Source of the DNA: Terebella lapidaria
Taxonomy: Eukaryota; Annelida; Polychaeta; Terebellida; Terebellidae
Length of the DNA: 64,000 nt
Direction of reading: 5' to 3'
Assembly: GCA_949152475.1 (NCBI GenBank)
Contig: OX424569.1
Span: 27,449,950 to 27,513,949, forward strand
A model generated the notes under the pieces. The model saw nothing but the letters and a program-made list of their open reading frames with translations, did not search any database and was not told the origin of the DNA. Below are positions 9,210 through 21,138 of this stretch, in pieces. Position 1 is the first letter of the stretch, and each line of letters begins with the position of its first letter. A program made the translations under genes and the position numbers.

Positions 9210-11919
9210 TAGTCGGGCATGTACGGGGGGTCCCTTTGCACCCCCCCCATGATCCTCCAAAACCAACTTTTTTCTCAAGGTTTTTTAATACTAATAAACA
9301 TTACATATGTCTCCGGTTGCGCATCCATTGCAAAAATTGGTTTTCGGGCCATTTTTCAAAATGGCCGCCCCGCGAAATCTCGAATTTTGAGATTGCTTCA
9401 CTTTAAGCTGCCTAGGTCTACAAAATAAAATGTTTGTTACCTTTTGCTGCTCATTGTAGGGGCCTTATACATTGTACATGAGAAAACAGTGGTTAAATAA
9501 ACATTTATAATATGAATATGTCCATAAATCCAAGATGGCTGCCAAATTTAGATAATTTTTCACTAAAATGTCCATAACTTCGGACTAAGTCAACCTAGGA
9601 TGTTCATTTTGGGGTCTATACCTAGGTTTTCATATACAAGGAATCCATTTAGACCAAAATAAATACAATCAAGCTATTTCTTTTGATGCATGCATCCAAG
9701 ATGGCCGCCAAATTTAGATAAGTTTTCACTAAAATGTCCATAACTTCGGACTGAGTCAACCTAGGATGTTCATTTTGGGGTCTATATCTAGGTTTTCATA
9801 TACAGGGAATCCATTCAGACCAAAATAAATACAATCAAGCTATTTCTTTTGATGCATGTACACCTGCACACATGGTACACGCTACACATTCATTTAGATA
9901 TCTCTCGAAAATAGCCCCCTTGACACCCCTATGGTCTCAATTGTGGATCTTGCTTGAATATTTCTGATAGAGACTTTTACTGATTTGCAATCCCAATAAA
10001 TCCTTGAACAAATAGAGCTTGATTTGATTAGTTTTGTTAATTAACAGAAATCCAAAATGCCTGCTAAACACACAAGTTCGTAACTAATTGTGCTATAAAG
10101 ATGTGTGATACTTACTTTCAAGGCTATTTTGGTATGTAGATTCCATTTTTGGTGTTATTCTAGCTATATAATATCAATTTAAAATGATAACAGCATCTCA
10201 TTGAGATGGAAAGCAAATAAAAACATATTGTTATTTGAGTTTATTCATACACTTATGCATTACGCATTACTCACCAACATGCTTGGGATACTTTTTATAT
10301 CACAAACAGAGAACAATAATGTAGAATATCTTCATTGGCTATCTTAACACATGAACATGATGGAACATGGTACTATGATATTGGTACTGCTATATTGGGT
10401 GAATTGACATATTAGTTGATGATGTCTTCACCATTGCCCTGCATTCTCTTGCAGTACAACAACGTTGTCTTGAGCTGTCCGACATCACTTGCATTACAAC
10501 TGTTCAGCCCCAGGAGAGTGGCAACCCGTACACGAAGGTGTGTCTAGATCAATGAATGAGACTTGATCAATGAATGGGACTATTGTGGCAAAAGTGATGT
10601 AGAATTTTCCAGAACTGAGATAGAGGATGTTGAGTGGTATGATGTCGGACAGCTCAAGACAACATTGTTGTACTGCAAGAGAATGCAGGGCAATGGTGAA
10701 GACATCATCAACTAATATGTCAATTCATCCAATATAGCAGTACCAATATCATAGTACCATGTTCCATCATGTTCATGTGTTAAGATAGCCAATGAAGATA
10801 TTCTACATTATTGTTCTCTGTTTGTGATATAAAAGTATCCCAAGCATGTTGGTGAGTAATGCGTAATGCATAAGTGTATGAATAAACTCAAATAACAATA
10901 TGTTTTTATTTGCTTTCCATCTCAATGAGATGCTGTTATCATTTTAAATTGATATTATATAGCTAGAATAACACCAAAAATGGAATCTACATACCAAAAT
11001 ACCCTTGAAAGTAAGTATCACACATCTTTATAGCACAATTAGTTACGAACTTGTGTGTTTAGCAGGCATTTTGGATTTCTGTTAATTAACAAAACTAATC
11101 AAATCAAGCTCTATTTGTTCAAGGATTTATTGGGATTGCAAATCAGTAAAAGTCTCTATCAGAAACATTCAAGCAAGATCCACAATTGAGACCATAGGGG
11201 TGTCAAGGGGGCTATTTTCGAGAGATATTTAAATGAATGTGTAGCGTGTACCATGTGTGCAGGTGTACATGCATCAAAAGAAATAGCTTGATTGTATTTA
11301 TTTTGGTCTGAATGGATTCCCTGTATATGAAAACCTAGATATAGACCCCAAAATGAACATCCTAGGTTGACTCAGTCCGAAGTTATGGACATTTTAGTGA
11401 AAACTTATCTAAATTTGGCGGCCATCTTGGATGCATGCATCAAAAGAAATAGCTTGATTGTATTTATTTTGGTCTAAATGGATTCCCTGTATATGAAAAC
11501 CTAGGTATAGACCCCAAAATGAACATCCTAGGTTGACTCAGTCCGAAGTTATGGACATTTTAGTGAAAAATTATCTAAATTTGGCGGCCATCTTGGATTT
11601 ATGGACATATTCATATTATAAATGTTTATTTAACCACTGTTTTCTCATGTACAATGTATAAGGCCCCTACAATGAGCAGCAAAAGGTAACAAACATTTTA
11701 TTTTGTAGACCTATGCAGCTTAAAGTGAAGCAATCTCAAAATTCGAGATTTCGCGGGGCGTCCATTTTGAAAAATGGCCCGAAAACCAAGTTTTGCAATG
11801 GATGCGCAACCGGAGACATATGTAATGTTTATTAGTATTGAAAAACCTTGAGAAAAAAGTTGGTTTTGGAGAATCATGGGGGGGGGGGTGCAAAGGGACC
11901 CCCCGTACATGCCCGACTA
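9210..11919. mobile_element. 2.7-kb palindromic foldback element
   Basis: Two arms (9210-10487 and 10640-11919, about 1.28 kb each) are nearly perfect inverted copies around a unique 152-bp spacer. The termini are TAGTCGGGCATGTACGGGG and its complement. A TTA triplet flanks each side (9207-9209 and 11920-11922). The uninterrupted site with one TTA exists in unit 1 (4594-4596) and unit 3 (29250-29252), so this is a true insertion with a 3-bp target duplication. Each arm carries a tandem pair of about 165 bp (9530-9860 and mirror). No transposase is encoded, so the element is non-autonomous. The 3-bp TTA duplication would suit PIF/Harbinger-type integration; that assignment is inference. Confidence 0.9.
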
Positions 11920-14273
11920 TTACTGTCAATGCAATATATTCATATATGTGTTGACCAAAGCTACATACCCTGCCTCATTATATCATTCACACCATAACAT
12001 ATCATATATTTATGAATGCATGGGTTAGAAATCCTAGGTTGTACACTCAATAGGTATAAATGGATATTTTTCTCGTCGAAAATATACCATTCGAAATGTA
12101 TTGTATACAAAATATTGAATCCGACACCAATTTTTGATGTCGCATGATGTGGAGGAGTTTATGATGTCAATATCGATGGCGTAAGAGCGCCGATAACTCA
12201 GATCTGTCTCACAAGATTACAAGTATTTAAAACAAGTATTCATAGAAGTTGCATTCATCTCACGGGTATATCCAATCACGACAGTTATAATTATGAAACG
12301 TCTTTAAGGACTGGACTGCAACTAAAGGTTGAAACATTCAAGTTCATCATGTACACACACGGAAGCAACAGATTCTCAAAGAACGCGTCATCCTTCTCAA
12401 CACAGAACAAACAGGAGACGGATAGACCCATACAGAGTGAAACGATACATCGATCAAAGGAAATACACTAGTTAGCAAGTACAAGCTGGCTATGGATTTC
12501 TATCGGAATCATGGGAACACTTGCCTTTCATGCTACAGACATACAGTATGCTCAATTATTTACTGGTCTCATTACCCCCCAGCGGTTAGCGTCGTATTTA
12601 TAGTAGGCCTACCAACACTTTATTGTACCTGACAACTCCTATTGGCCCAAGTACCATACACTGCTCCTTAAAACTACTCGTTCACTGAAAACATACCATT
12701 TAATCCGTCTCGCACCTTTATAATCCTTATTGAATATAGAGCAAGGCGCAGGATATGATACTTGGGCCCTCCTGGCATTGACTGAAATCATCACAGGTGG
12801 GTGAATAACATGTGTTATACAAGCCTCTTGATACAAAAAACAACAAGTACAGCGTGACACAAACAACCGTAGGACTCTACAGTTAGTACAAATAAGGCAA
12901 TGAAAAATATACGAAACGGTATTATGTACGAAGCGGTATTATGTCCCAGGCACATAATCATCGTCTATTCAATATAAAATGGACACCAATGTAGTCGGGC
13001 TGTTTATTTTTATTATTCATTCAAATCAACGTTACATCGTCGATGAATGTAGTGTGTCTCCGTAAAACTATACATGTTTATGGCAAATACAGCAGTTACG
13101 AAAAGGAGTAAAGCTTTTTGTTCCATCTGACATCGATTTTGTTGATGTAAAACTCACTGACTCCCACCAAAAAAAACACACATTTCATGCATCACTTAAC
13201 CGTTTCCCTCACAAAAGAGTCCCTTTTTGTTTCAGATATAGTTACATGAATAGGCCTGGGGCTCGCAGGCCGCACCGTGTTTAAGTGTTCACGATGTAAA
13301 GGGCATACGTTGCATAGAATTCATTACCCCCACTTTGCACTTTTGAAAGCACATAGATCCAGGACATTTTGTGAGAAGAATTCTATATAATACACATCCA
13401 CTACGTGGGACAGTATCTACCACGATGGTCTGTTCACTCGTGCATACCCAACAGTTCTTGGAAGCATCGAATACACTGTATTTCATTTCGGAAGAGTGTT
13501 ATATGTGACAAGCTGATATTTTTGTGGTGTGAAATACGGATGGATTCTCACAAAATACTCACCAAAGTTTGAAATTGGCTGCATGTGGGTGTCAAATAAT
13601 ATATATCGAATACTGTGATATGGTTAAATGCTTCCATTATCTACGTTCGTGTGGTAGATGTATTTATAGAAAGTGTCCAAAGTCATTGAAATGAATTAAA
13701 TATCTTTGTTTTACCCTAGACAATCTTATCCCTACTTTTGTAAGTTCAAATTTAATGATTACCTGGACAAGCTGAGGGAAATCGGATCGCATCATATAAA
13801 GTGATTGATCTAACAACCAGAAGATTATATGTGGATCATGGTTGATTGTCACATGAAAGTTCCTGAATTCTAAAGTCTCATTTCCACTGATATGTACAAA
13901 TATAAAGATACTTAAGTAAGCCATATGATGAGTGTGTATAAACGGATTTACTGTGTGACAAATTTCATTACAAAGGCCATGGTCAGGATCCGATTAATAT
14001 AGTACCCATGGCACCATGGCATTTTATTTTCAAGTGGCTCGCTTGTTACAACAATGTCTCAGATTAACAAACTGCAAAACTAATCTGATATGTCATATTC
14101 TTAAGCCAGTGATGAATCCATTCAACCCCCGATTGTTTCAAAGTTTTATGGGGTTGATTGCGATGATGTTGTTCGAGCAATTTCACAATACTGTTCCTGT
14201 CAAATTATATATTGATGTAATTTATTTATTTTTGTTCGAGGAGCAAATCGTTTTTGTACATACCGTATTGCCT

Positions 14274-14365
14274 CGAATAAGGGCCCAGGCGCTTATTTTT
14301 TCCGAGCACCTTTTACACCCGGCGCTCATATGAGGCAGGCGCTCATACGAGGCCCGGCGCTCATT
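14274..14365 (+). repeat. GCGCTCATACGAGG short repeats
   Basis: Short direct repeats of the type GGCGCTCATACGAGGC follow CTCGAATAAGGGCCC. A matching tract lies at about 32368-32445 in unit 3. It is non-coding; the open frames at 14016-14333 and 32109-32510 run through it. Confidence 0.5.
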
Positions 14366-14595
14366 GTTATATCAGTTCGCGTCAAAAATTTTGTGCCAAA
14401 CAGACGGTATGTGAGATATTAATGACACTTCTGCAGAGGTGTCGGATTATGTTTGAGCTTTTCTGAAGACATTGTTTTTAGAATTTCACATCAGGTTTTA
14501 TTTTGGAAATGCCTCTCTGTGTCTTTGTATCATCCTACTAGATACTCATAACGGAATAGGGTGCAACGAATATCAATCTTAATTATGGCAAACCA

Positions 14596-15442
14596 TTACA
14601 GAGCCGCTGAAAGGACATGGAAGAAATATTTTTTGACATCTGGTTATTGCGTTCCCTCGCAATATTATTGCGTTCCCTTGCAATCCGGATTGCGTGTCCT
14701 CGCAATAATATTGCGTTCCCTCGCAATCCGGATCGTGTTGTCTCGCAATCCGGATTGCGTTCCCTCGCGATCTTATTGCGTTCCCTCGCAATCCGGATTG
14801 CGTTCCCTCGCGATCTTATTGCATTCCCTCGCACTCCGGATCGCATTCCCTCGCGACATTATCGCGTTCCCGCGCATTCCGGATCACGTTCCCTCGCGAT
14901 TTTATTGCGTTCCCTCGCAATCTGGATCGCTGAAAGGACATGGAAGAAATATTTTTTGACATCTGGTTATTGCGTTCCCTCGCAATATTATTGCGTTCCC
15001 TTGCAATCCGGATTGCGTTTCCTCGCAATAATATTGCGTTCCCTCGCAATCCGGATCGTGTTGTCTCGCAATCCGGATTGCGTTCCCTCGCGATCTTATT
15101 GCGTTCCCTCGCAATCCGGATTGCGTTCCCTCGCGATCTTATTGCATTCCCTCGCACTCCGGATCGCATTCCCTCGCGACATTATCGCGTTCCCGCGCAT
15201 TCCGGATCACGTTCCCTCGCGATTTTATTGCGTTCCCTCGCAATCTGGATCGCGTTCCCTTGCGTTGTGCTGACGCCAATGTCTACAAGAGCGCAAGGGA
15301 ACGCGATCCGGATTGCGAGGGAACGCAATAAGATCGCGAGGGAATGCAATCCGGATTGCGAGGGAACACGATAATATTGTGAGGGAATGCAGTAATAATG
15401 TGTTAAAAATGTTTCTTCCATGTCCTCTCAGAGGCTCCGTAA
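14596..15442. mobile_element. TIR element filled with CCTCGC satellite, unit 2
   Basis: Inverted termini of about 31 bp (starting TTACAGAGCC and ending GGCTCCGTAA) enclose a satellite built from GCGTTCCCTCGCAATCCGG. A 323-bp segment is repeated in tandem (about 14611-14937 and 14938-15260), and the last 130 bp carry the satellite in inverted orientation. ACCA flanks both ends, a possible 4-bp target duplication. The satellite lacks stops in most frames, so long overlapping frames on both strands are artefacts. Unit 3 has the same insertion, shorter (476 bp). Confidence 0.75.
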
Positions 15443-15699
15443 ACCATTCACCTAAAAAATCACATGGAATTATTCATGGTACGATCATTGTTGCCACCAT
15501 CATGCGAAGATTTTTCCTTTTTTTAACTATGACACACTAGTCACCTTAAAAATTACATGGAACAGACAACCATCATAGCTGTCACCATCACGAATTTGAC
15601 TGTATACTGAAACTAATCTTCATCTCATCTCAAATCTTCATCAGATTTTTCCCGATCTGCACAAAAGATGTTCAGCCGATATATTTTCAAACATGGTAC

Positions 15700-15990
15700 A
15701 TATATGTATGAGATTTGTCAAGTAAATTTCAATGCAAAAATTAATCCTCAAAGCCTGCCTAATTTAATATGTGCCCGTCTCTCGAGCGCGTCATATGTAC
15801 CCTGTCACCTTGAATTAAGATCCCTGAATATCCCTGAATATATTCATTACCATAATTTCTGTGTGTGTGATGAATGCCGACTTCGTGATTGAGATGGTTG
15901 GCTGGTTTAGGAAAACATGACATTTCGTTCTTTTGATAGATATGTTGCATGACAAAGACATCAACCATAGCTGGTTGAAGTATGTCGGAC
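15700..15990. repeat. Dispersed sub-repeat, copy a
   Basis: A degenerate sequence of about 250 bp, with cores GGAAAACATGACATTTCG and ATGTTGCATGACAA, recurs in unit 2 near 19740-19980 and 27170-27440. In unit 3 it is near 33480-33770, 45710-45960 and 51280-51600. On the minus strand a related frame containing EM-CFP-P is open in several copies. It could be an old repeat or a decayed exon family. Confidence 0.5.
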
Positions 15991-15999
15991 ACGATTTAT

Positions 16000-17880
16000 T
16001 CTATTAATCGTGTTTCATCATGTTGCTTTGTCTTTTGCTTTATACACTATCATTATTCTAGAAACCTGTGCTAATCCAGCTTCAAGCCCCTTTTGTTCAT
16101 TGCCGCCTCCATTAGGAGGCGACATATTTAAATACGATTAAAACGGCCATGGATAGATGCGTTGGTACGGTCCTGCAACATTACTGCAGCATTTGTTTTA
16201 ACAATTTTAGTGTCAACAAGCAGATGAAAAAAAATATTCCAGTTAGATTGTGAAACGTTCTCAAATTTTCTTCATGCCTGACAACCACAAAATATTGCGA
16301 GTATATCGATAGATTTGTCCGATCAGACAGCGGCTTCCCTGGAATTCCCCGACTCCGTGGGGATGGTTTGTTGATATCATATGGCTTGAGCACTGTTCCG
16401 AAATATGTCATTTTGAATGAGGACGTATTGCCGACCATTCAAAATTGTGATAATGGTCGGGGGAAAAGTTTGTTATAAAATATTCCTGCACATACCGGAT
16501 CCCATCAACTGATGTAACGAGTAGGCCTACACTTGCGGTCATGAACTTTTGAACATGATTGAAAATTCAAATGGGCATTTTATTTTGCAGCAATTTAACG
16601 AAAACTTAAGAAAATTTGTATTTATATGATCGCTCTCTTCAAATCTACACAATCTTTATGTAATTATAGAGGTTTGACAGTCAGTTAAAAACAGACAAAA
16701 AGGGACGGGTGGTCAAAACACCGCTGTCCCTGTATCGATTTTCTACTCGGTACTGGTGACAGGGTGCACAATGCTTTGCGGAAATATGTTTTATTGCAAT
16801 TTTTCTCGTTCGATGCAGTTTGATGAAATGTTTCACCCAAAGAAAGGTTGTATTACAAGTCGGATACTATATGTATAGATGTCAATAATGGAGCCTAAGC
16901 GTACAATTTAGGCATATATAGCATGTTTATTTATACTAACGAGCTATCGTGCATTTGGGGTTTCGACTGATATGAGTCTGGTAAAGGTCTGGAAATTGTT
17001 CCATTTTGAGTCTTGAAAGTCCTGACCTTGCTATTCACAGAATAGTGAAAACTGTGTGACTATACTTGCAGTATGTCATGACTAAAGGAATGGAGACTCA
17101 GATATACTTCCCAGTCCCCACATTGGAATCGAGCTATGCACTGCTAAGAGGCGACATATGTCTTTTTCTACATTTCCTGAGGCTTACTTATAGGTAATCA
17201 AGTCAAAACTTGACTTGATGTGTATATAGTGACAAGTTTCAGCACCCAATATTAGACGAATTCTCTGTGCTTTGTCTTCCGTGCGAATGCTCAGCAAGAC
17301 ATGAAAAGGAGTTTGAGCACTGAAGTTTATACCAGGTAAAGTTCAAAGTCACCAGTTGATGCACGACATAGGCTCCATTAGTATATATTTTCGATCAATC
17401 CTCGATCAAAAGTTTTTTTCGAACACTATGGGTGTACATAGACCATTTAAGACTTTAACCACCTGAAAGAAAATTGGTCCAGTTAATTGTGAGTAGGTTT
17501 TATTAGAACATTCTGTATGGATGCAGGCCCGTCGTCAGCTATGTGAAGAGGGGGTGCGGTATAGAGACTGAAATCATTCGGTCTGGGGGTTCATAAGACC
17601 CCCCCCCCCCCCCACCTCCCGCGAGAAAAATTTCTGGAATTCAAGTATCTGAGAGCACTCCTGAGACATATCTTCAGCTAATCTGAGGTCAGTAAATGAT
17701 GCCCGTATGCAATTTTATAATTGACTAAATGAATACTCAAATGCTCGAACACACATTTATATGAATACTCAATGCTTGAATAAGTACAGGAACGAATCGA
17801 ATTGAGTTGGCGGGTTTTTTTTTCATTTTATATCCGTATTATTTCCGGATTATCTGTATTATAGCTCTCTGCATTATATG
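16000..17880. other. Unit 2 sequence with no gene seen
   Basis: Colinear with about 33780-35645 in unit 3. It contains a poly-C run near 17599-17620 that is matched by longer G and C runs at 35318-35400. No convincing coding frame, RNA gene or element end was found. Confidence 0.5.
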
Positions 17881-18928
17881 CATGAAATATACTTGTGACT
17901 TTTTATTTTAGAAGAAAAACCTGCAATGTTCATGATATAGAGAAACTCCGATGAACAGGGGGTTAGTCAACACGGTCGAGGGCGCTACAAACTGCTGGTT
18001 ATTTTTGGTCATGATCCATTTATCACAAAGGATAAACACCATCTCAACTTCAAGTGGTGAACTTTTACTTGGACACGGCTCGACAGTTTCAGGAACGGAG
18101 TTTGTCTGTTCCATATTTGTGTGGTTAATTGTACTGATGTTGATCTATGAGAAAAAAAAAAGATTGCATCAACATTTTCATTGATCCAAGCTTACAGTAA
18201 AACTAGAAGCACCACTGCTGATGGTTCTGATGATCTAGATAATGTCTATCCATTGCACTATGATGACTAATATTTCCATAAAAAGAAATCGATTGTCATT
18301 ATTGCAATTTTGCATCTCAGATTTGTGATTATTGCAGACTCTATTCTCTTTTAAGGTCAAATACCAGTCACTGCTCTTTAAATGTGGTCGCCATTGATAC
18401 TATTCACAGTCAGTGAATACTGCCACGAATATCCACTATTCGTGACCAATAACCCCTTTGTTGGCCCTAACTAATAATTATGCTCTTAGCCCTAGATCAT
18501 GTTTCTCTTAGCCCTGGATTATGTTTGCTAGCTTTGGTCCGGCACAATTTGCGCGTCTGACAAACTCTTTTTGCTTATTCTTGATGATACTATTGCTCAG
18601 GTGTTTTTGCTGCTGTCTGTTTGATTTCACTATAGACACCCAACATAGGTATGATTTTCCTGCTCTTCTTTATGCAATGTATAGATACATCTATTCGTTT
18701 CTGTGCGTTGAACATGGACAACCTTATAACAATAGATTTTTAGCATGATAAAATTTGTCCCTGAAATATTGTTCATTATCTAGAGCTGGGTTGTTTGAGT
18801 GATACGTAAAACACTGACTAATTAAGACCGATTGTACATACTCGGCGAGCTGGATACACATCGGAATTGCAGATCATGTTTTTTCTTTGCGTTGATTAAT
18901 TGACGACTCTATAATGATTATAGTACCT

Positions 18929-19204
18929 AATAATAATAATAATACTAATAATAATCAGATTTATTTAACGACGGTCCATGATGATAGGCAATTCTGCCTG
19001 TCTTCCCCATCCCCCGTCGGGTGACATTTTAGAATTTGGAAAGCACATTCGAATGCAGAAACCTTTGCATTGCCAGGATGAAAACTCCACCTACTTTGTG
19101 CCAGTGACGGGGATCGAACCCACGTCACCTACCGCCTCTGAGTTTCATTGCTTCAAGAGCCACCGGTCCCATCCAATCGGCCACAGAGGCGGTTGTCACC
19201 CATC
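18929..19204 (-). mobile_element. tRNA-derived SINE with 7-bp target duplication
   Basis: On the minus strand the element has a tRNA-like head with box A (TGGCCGATTGG, 19173-19183) and box B (GGTTCGATCC, 19111-19120). A body follows, with an ATT-type tail at the 18929 end. AGTACCT flanks both sides (18922-18928 and 19205-19211). Unit 3 carries the empty site with a single AGTACCT at 45196-45202. RNA polymerase III would transcribe it and a LINE would mobilise it (family knowledge). An open frame crossing it (18978-19283) is a by-product. Confidence 0.9.
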
Positions 19205-20718
19205 AGTACCTATCAGTGAATGTTCAGTAGTTTTGTTGTTCTATATAGACCAAAACCACAACACCAACCCTCAAACAGAATAAAATCATTCTGCTAATAT
19301 TACCACCTTGAATATGATTACTGTTATCAAGTAGTTCTAAATATAACCATTGGCGATTCCAAATATAGATATATCATATCACGCGTCACCAACTTTCATG
19401 TGAAAATGGATTGATTGCAACATTATCCTATGACACTGGAAATTTCTCTGTCTCTCTCTCTTTCTTTCTCGTATAGATATAAGTCCTCTCAATTTATGCT
19501 CAATTCCATACAAGGTATGATCAATATCCAGGTGCCACAATATATTTCTAATGTTTAACCATGGTCCAATCAGTAAAAGTGGAGTATCACTCCATTCCAG
19601 CGTCAAGTGATCAGCTTTTATTTGCATAGAGAAGAAATCCTGACATTTGTCTGTTTAAAAGATTGTGGGATGTAGATATCACTCAATACTGCCTTCCACG
19701 TTTGCGTTTGACCATTATTGAGCATGTTGTTGTTGATCGAAATTGCTTTCTTTTCTGTTTTTGTAGGATGACAGAACGTGCGACCCAGACAAATTGATTT
19801 TGTGATTCTTGAATATCCGCTTGTGTCGAATGCATGTTGATTTATTCTTTTGTGATGAATGGCTGGTTTTGTATTGTGATGGGTGGTAGGACATGGAAAA
19901 CATCATATTTCATCCGTTAAGTTGATACACGTGTTGCCTGACAATGACGATTCTTCTGAAATCCACCCAAGTGAATGTATTGGGTAGCAATATGTAAATT
20001 TGTCCTATTGCTGGTATTCTTCCATGCGGATGTGCCACGTAATTGATGGTCTATTATCAATATTTTTTCAAACACACACACACACACACCAGACACACCA
20101 GATATGTACCAGACACACGAAGAAGGCGTGCCGATTTTTTATTGTTGCCTGGTCGATTTATGTAAGATCTGTGATGGTCCTGGTTAGTCTGGCCCTTCTA
20201 ATTATAGGTCACAGTCGCACGAACGTCATGGACTACCTCGTCACACCCTGGATCGAAATTTAAAGGATCCGGAAATTAATCCATGTTTCCCGAGTTGTGC
20301 ATAACTATGCCAAGTATTGTCCCACGTTATGCATAGCTAGCATGGTCTGGTCCAGCCTGGGGGCAATGATCGAAGTGAATGTCAGGGCATGTCTACTTCA
20401 GATAGCCCCAGATAGCAACAAATCTTAAGTTCAGTATTAGTAATATGCTTTAATCCTGGTTGATCTTTGTTGGATCTGCATTTGACATGAAGTGAAACAG
20501 GCTCTCAGAATGGTGAAATTTACAACATACATACCTACCTCATTATGCGACATGTTGATTAACAAACAACGTGTGATAAACCCGACTACTGATGGCCATG
20601 ATTTATATAATATGGAAAACAATATTGAAAATTTTGTTATTGAGTCCGTGTATATTGTTTCCATAGCGAAACGGAAACCTAGAAACCTGACATTTTGCCT
20701 TGTGGATATATAGATATT

Positions 20719-21138
20719 GTGAATATACAAGCCCAGGATGCAGTTCAGTCAATGTAATGAATTTATTCACATCATTTAAACGTAGGAAACGAAGCCATGG
20801 ACAACGACATTATAATCGACCATCTATTCATAATATTTCCTTTGATGGTCTACTCGAAATATTGAAACAACCACTTGGACTGCACTATGTTCGCACTAAT
20901 TTATTTGCACTAACTTAAAGAACTAGAGGTGAATATACAAGCCCAGGATGCAGTTCAGTCAATGTAATGAATTTATTCACATCATTTAAACGTAGGAAAC
21001 GAAGCCATGGACAACGACATTATAATCGACCATCTATTCATAATATTTCCTTTGATGGTCTACTCGAAATATTGAAACAACCACTTGGACTGCACTATGT
21101 TCGCACTAATTTATTTGCACTAACTTAAAGAACTAGAG
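20719..21138 (+). repeat. Exact 210-bp tandem duplication
   Basis: 20719-20928 and 20929-21138 appear base-for-base identical. The pair lies immediately upstream of the Penelope-like reading frame and is absent from unit 3, so it entered with that element. The identity suggests a very recent duplication, or head-to-tail arrangement at the element's 5' end. Confidence 0.9.

Noticed and set aside
9197..9428. Two overlapping 69-codon frames, mirrored at 11698-11929
   Set aside because: They are the same DNA in the two arms of the palindrome and begin in its terminal repeat.
14016..14333. 105-codon frame also open in unit 3 (32109-32510)
   Set aside because: It crosses the GCGCTCATACGAGG short repeats and has no recognisable domain; the two copies are simply homologous DNA.
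14561..15421. Several long overlapping frames (up to 218 codons) on both strands, and similar ones at 32703-33162
   Set aside because: They run through the GCGTTCCCTCGC satellite, which lacks stops in most frames; the predicted peptides are only translations of the repeat.
18978..19283. 101-codon frame with a VTGIEPTSP-like peptide
   Set aside because: It is a translation of the SINE and its tRNA-like head, a common source of false gene models.
20492..20713. 73-codon frame almost identical in unit 3 (47515-47736)
   Set aside because: The near identity extends well outside the frame and the opposite strand is equally open, so it reflects recent duplication rather than coding.
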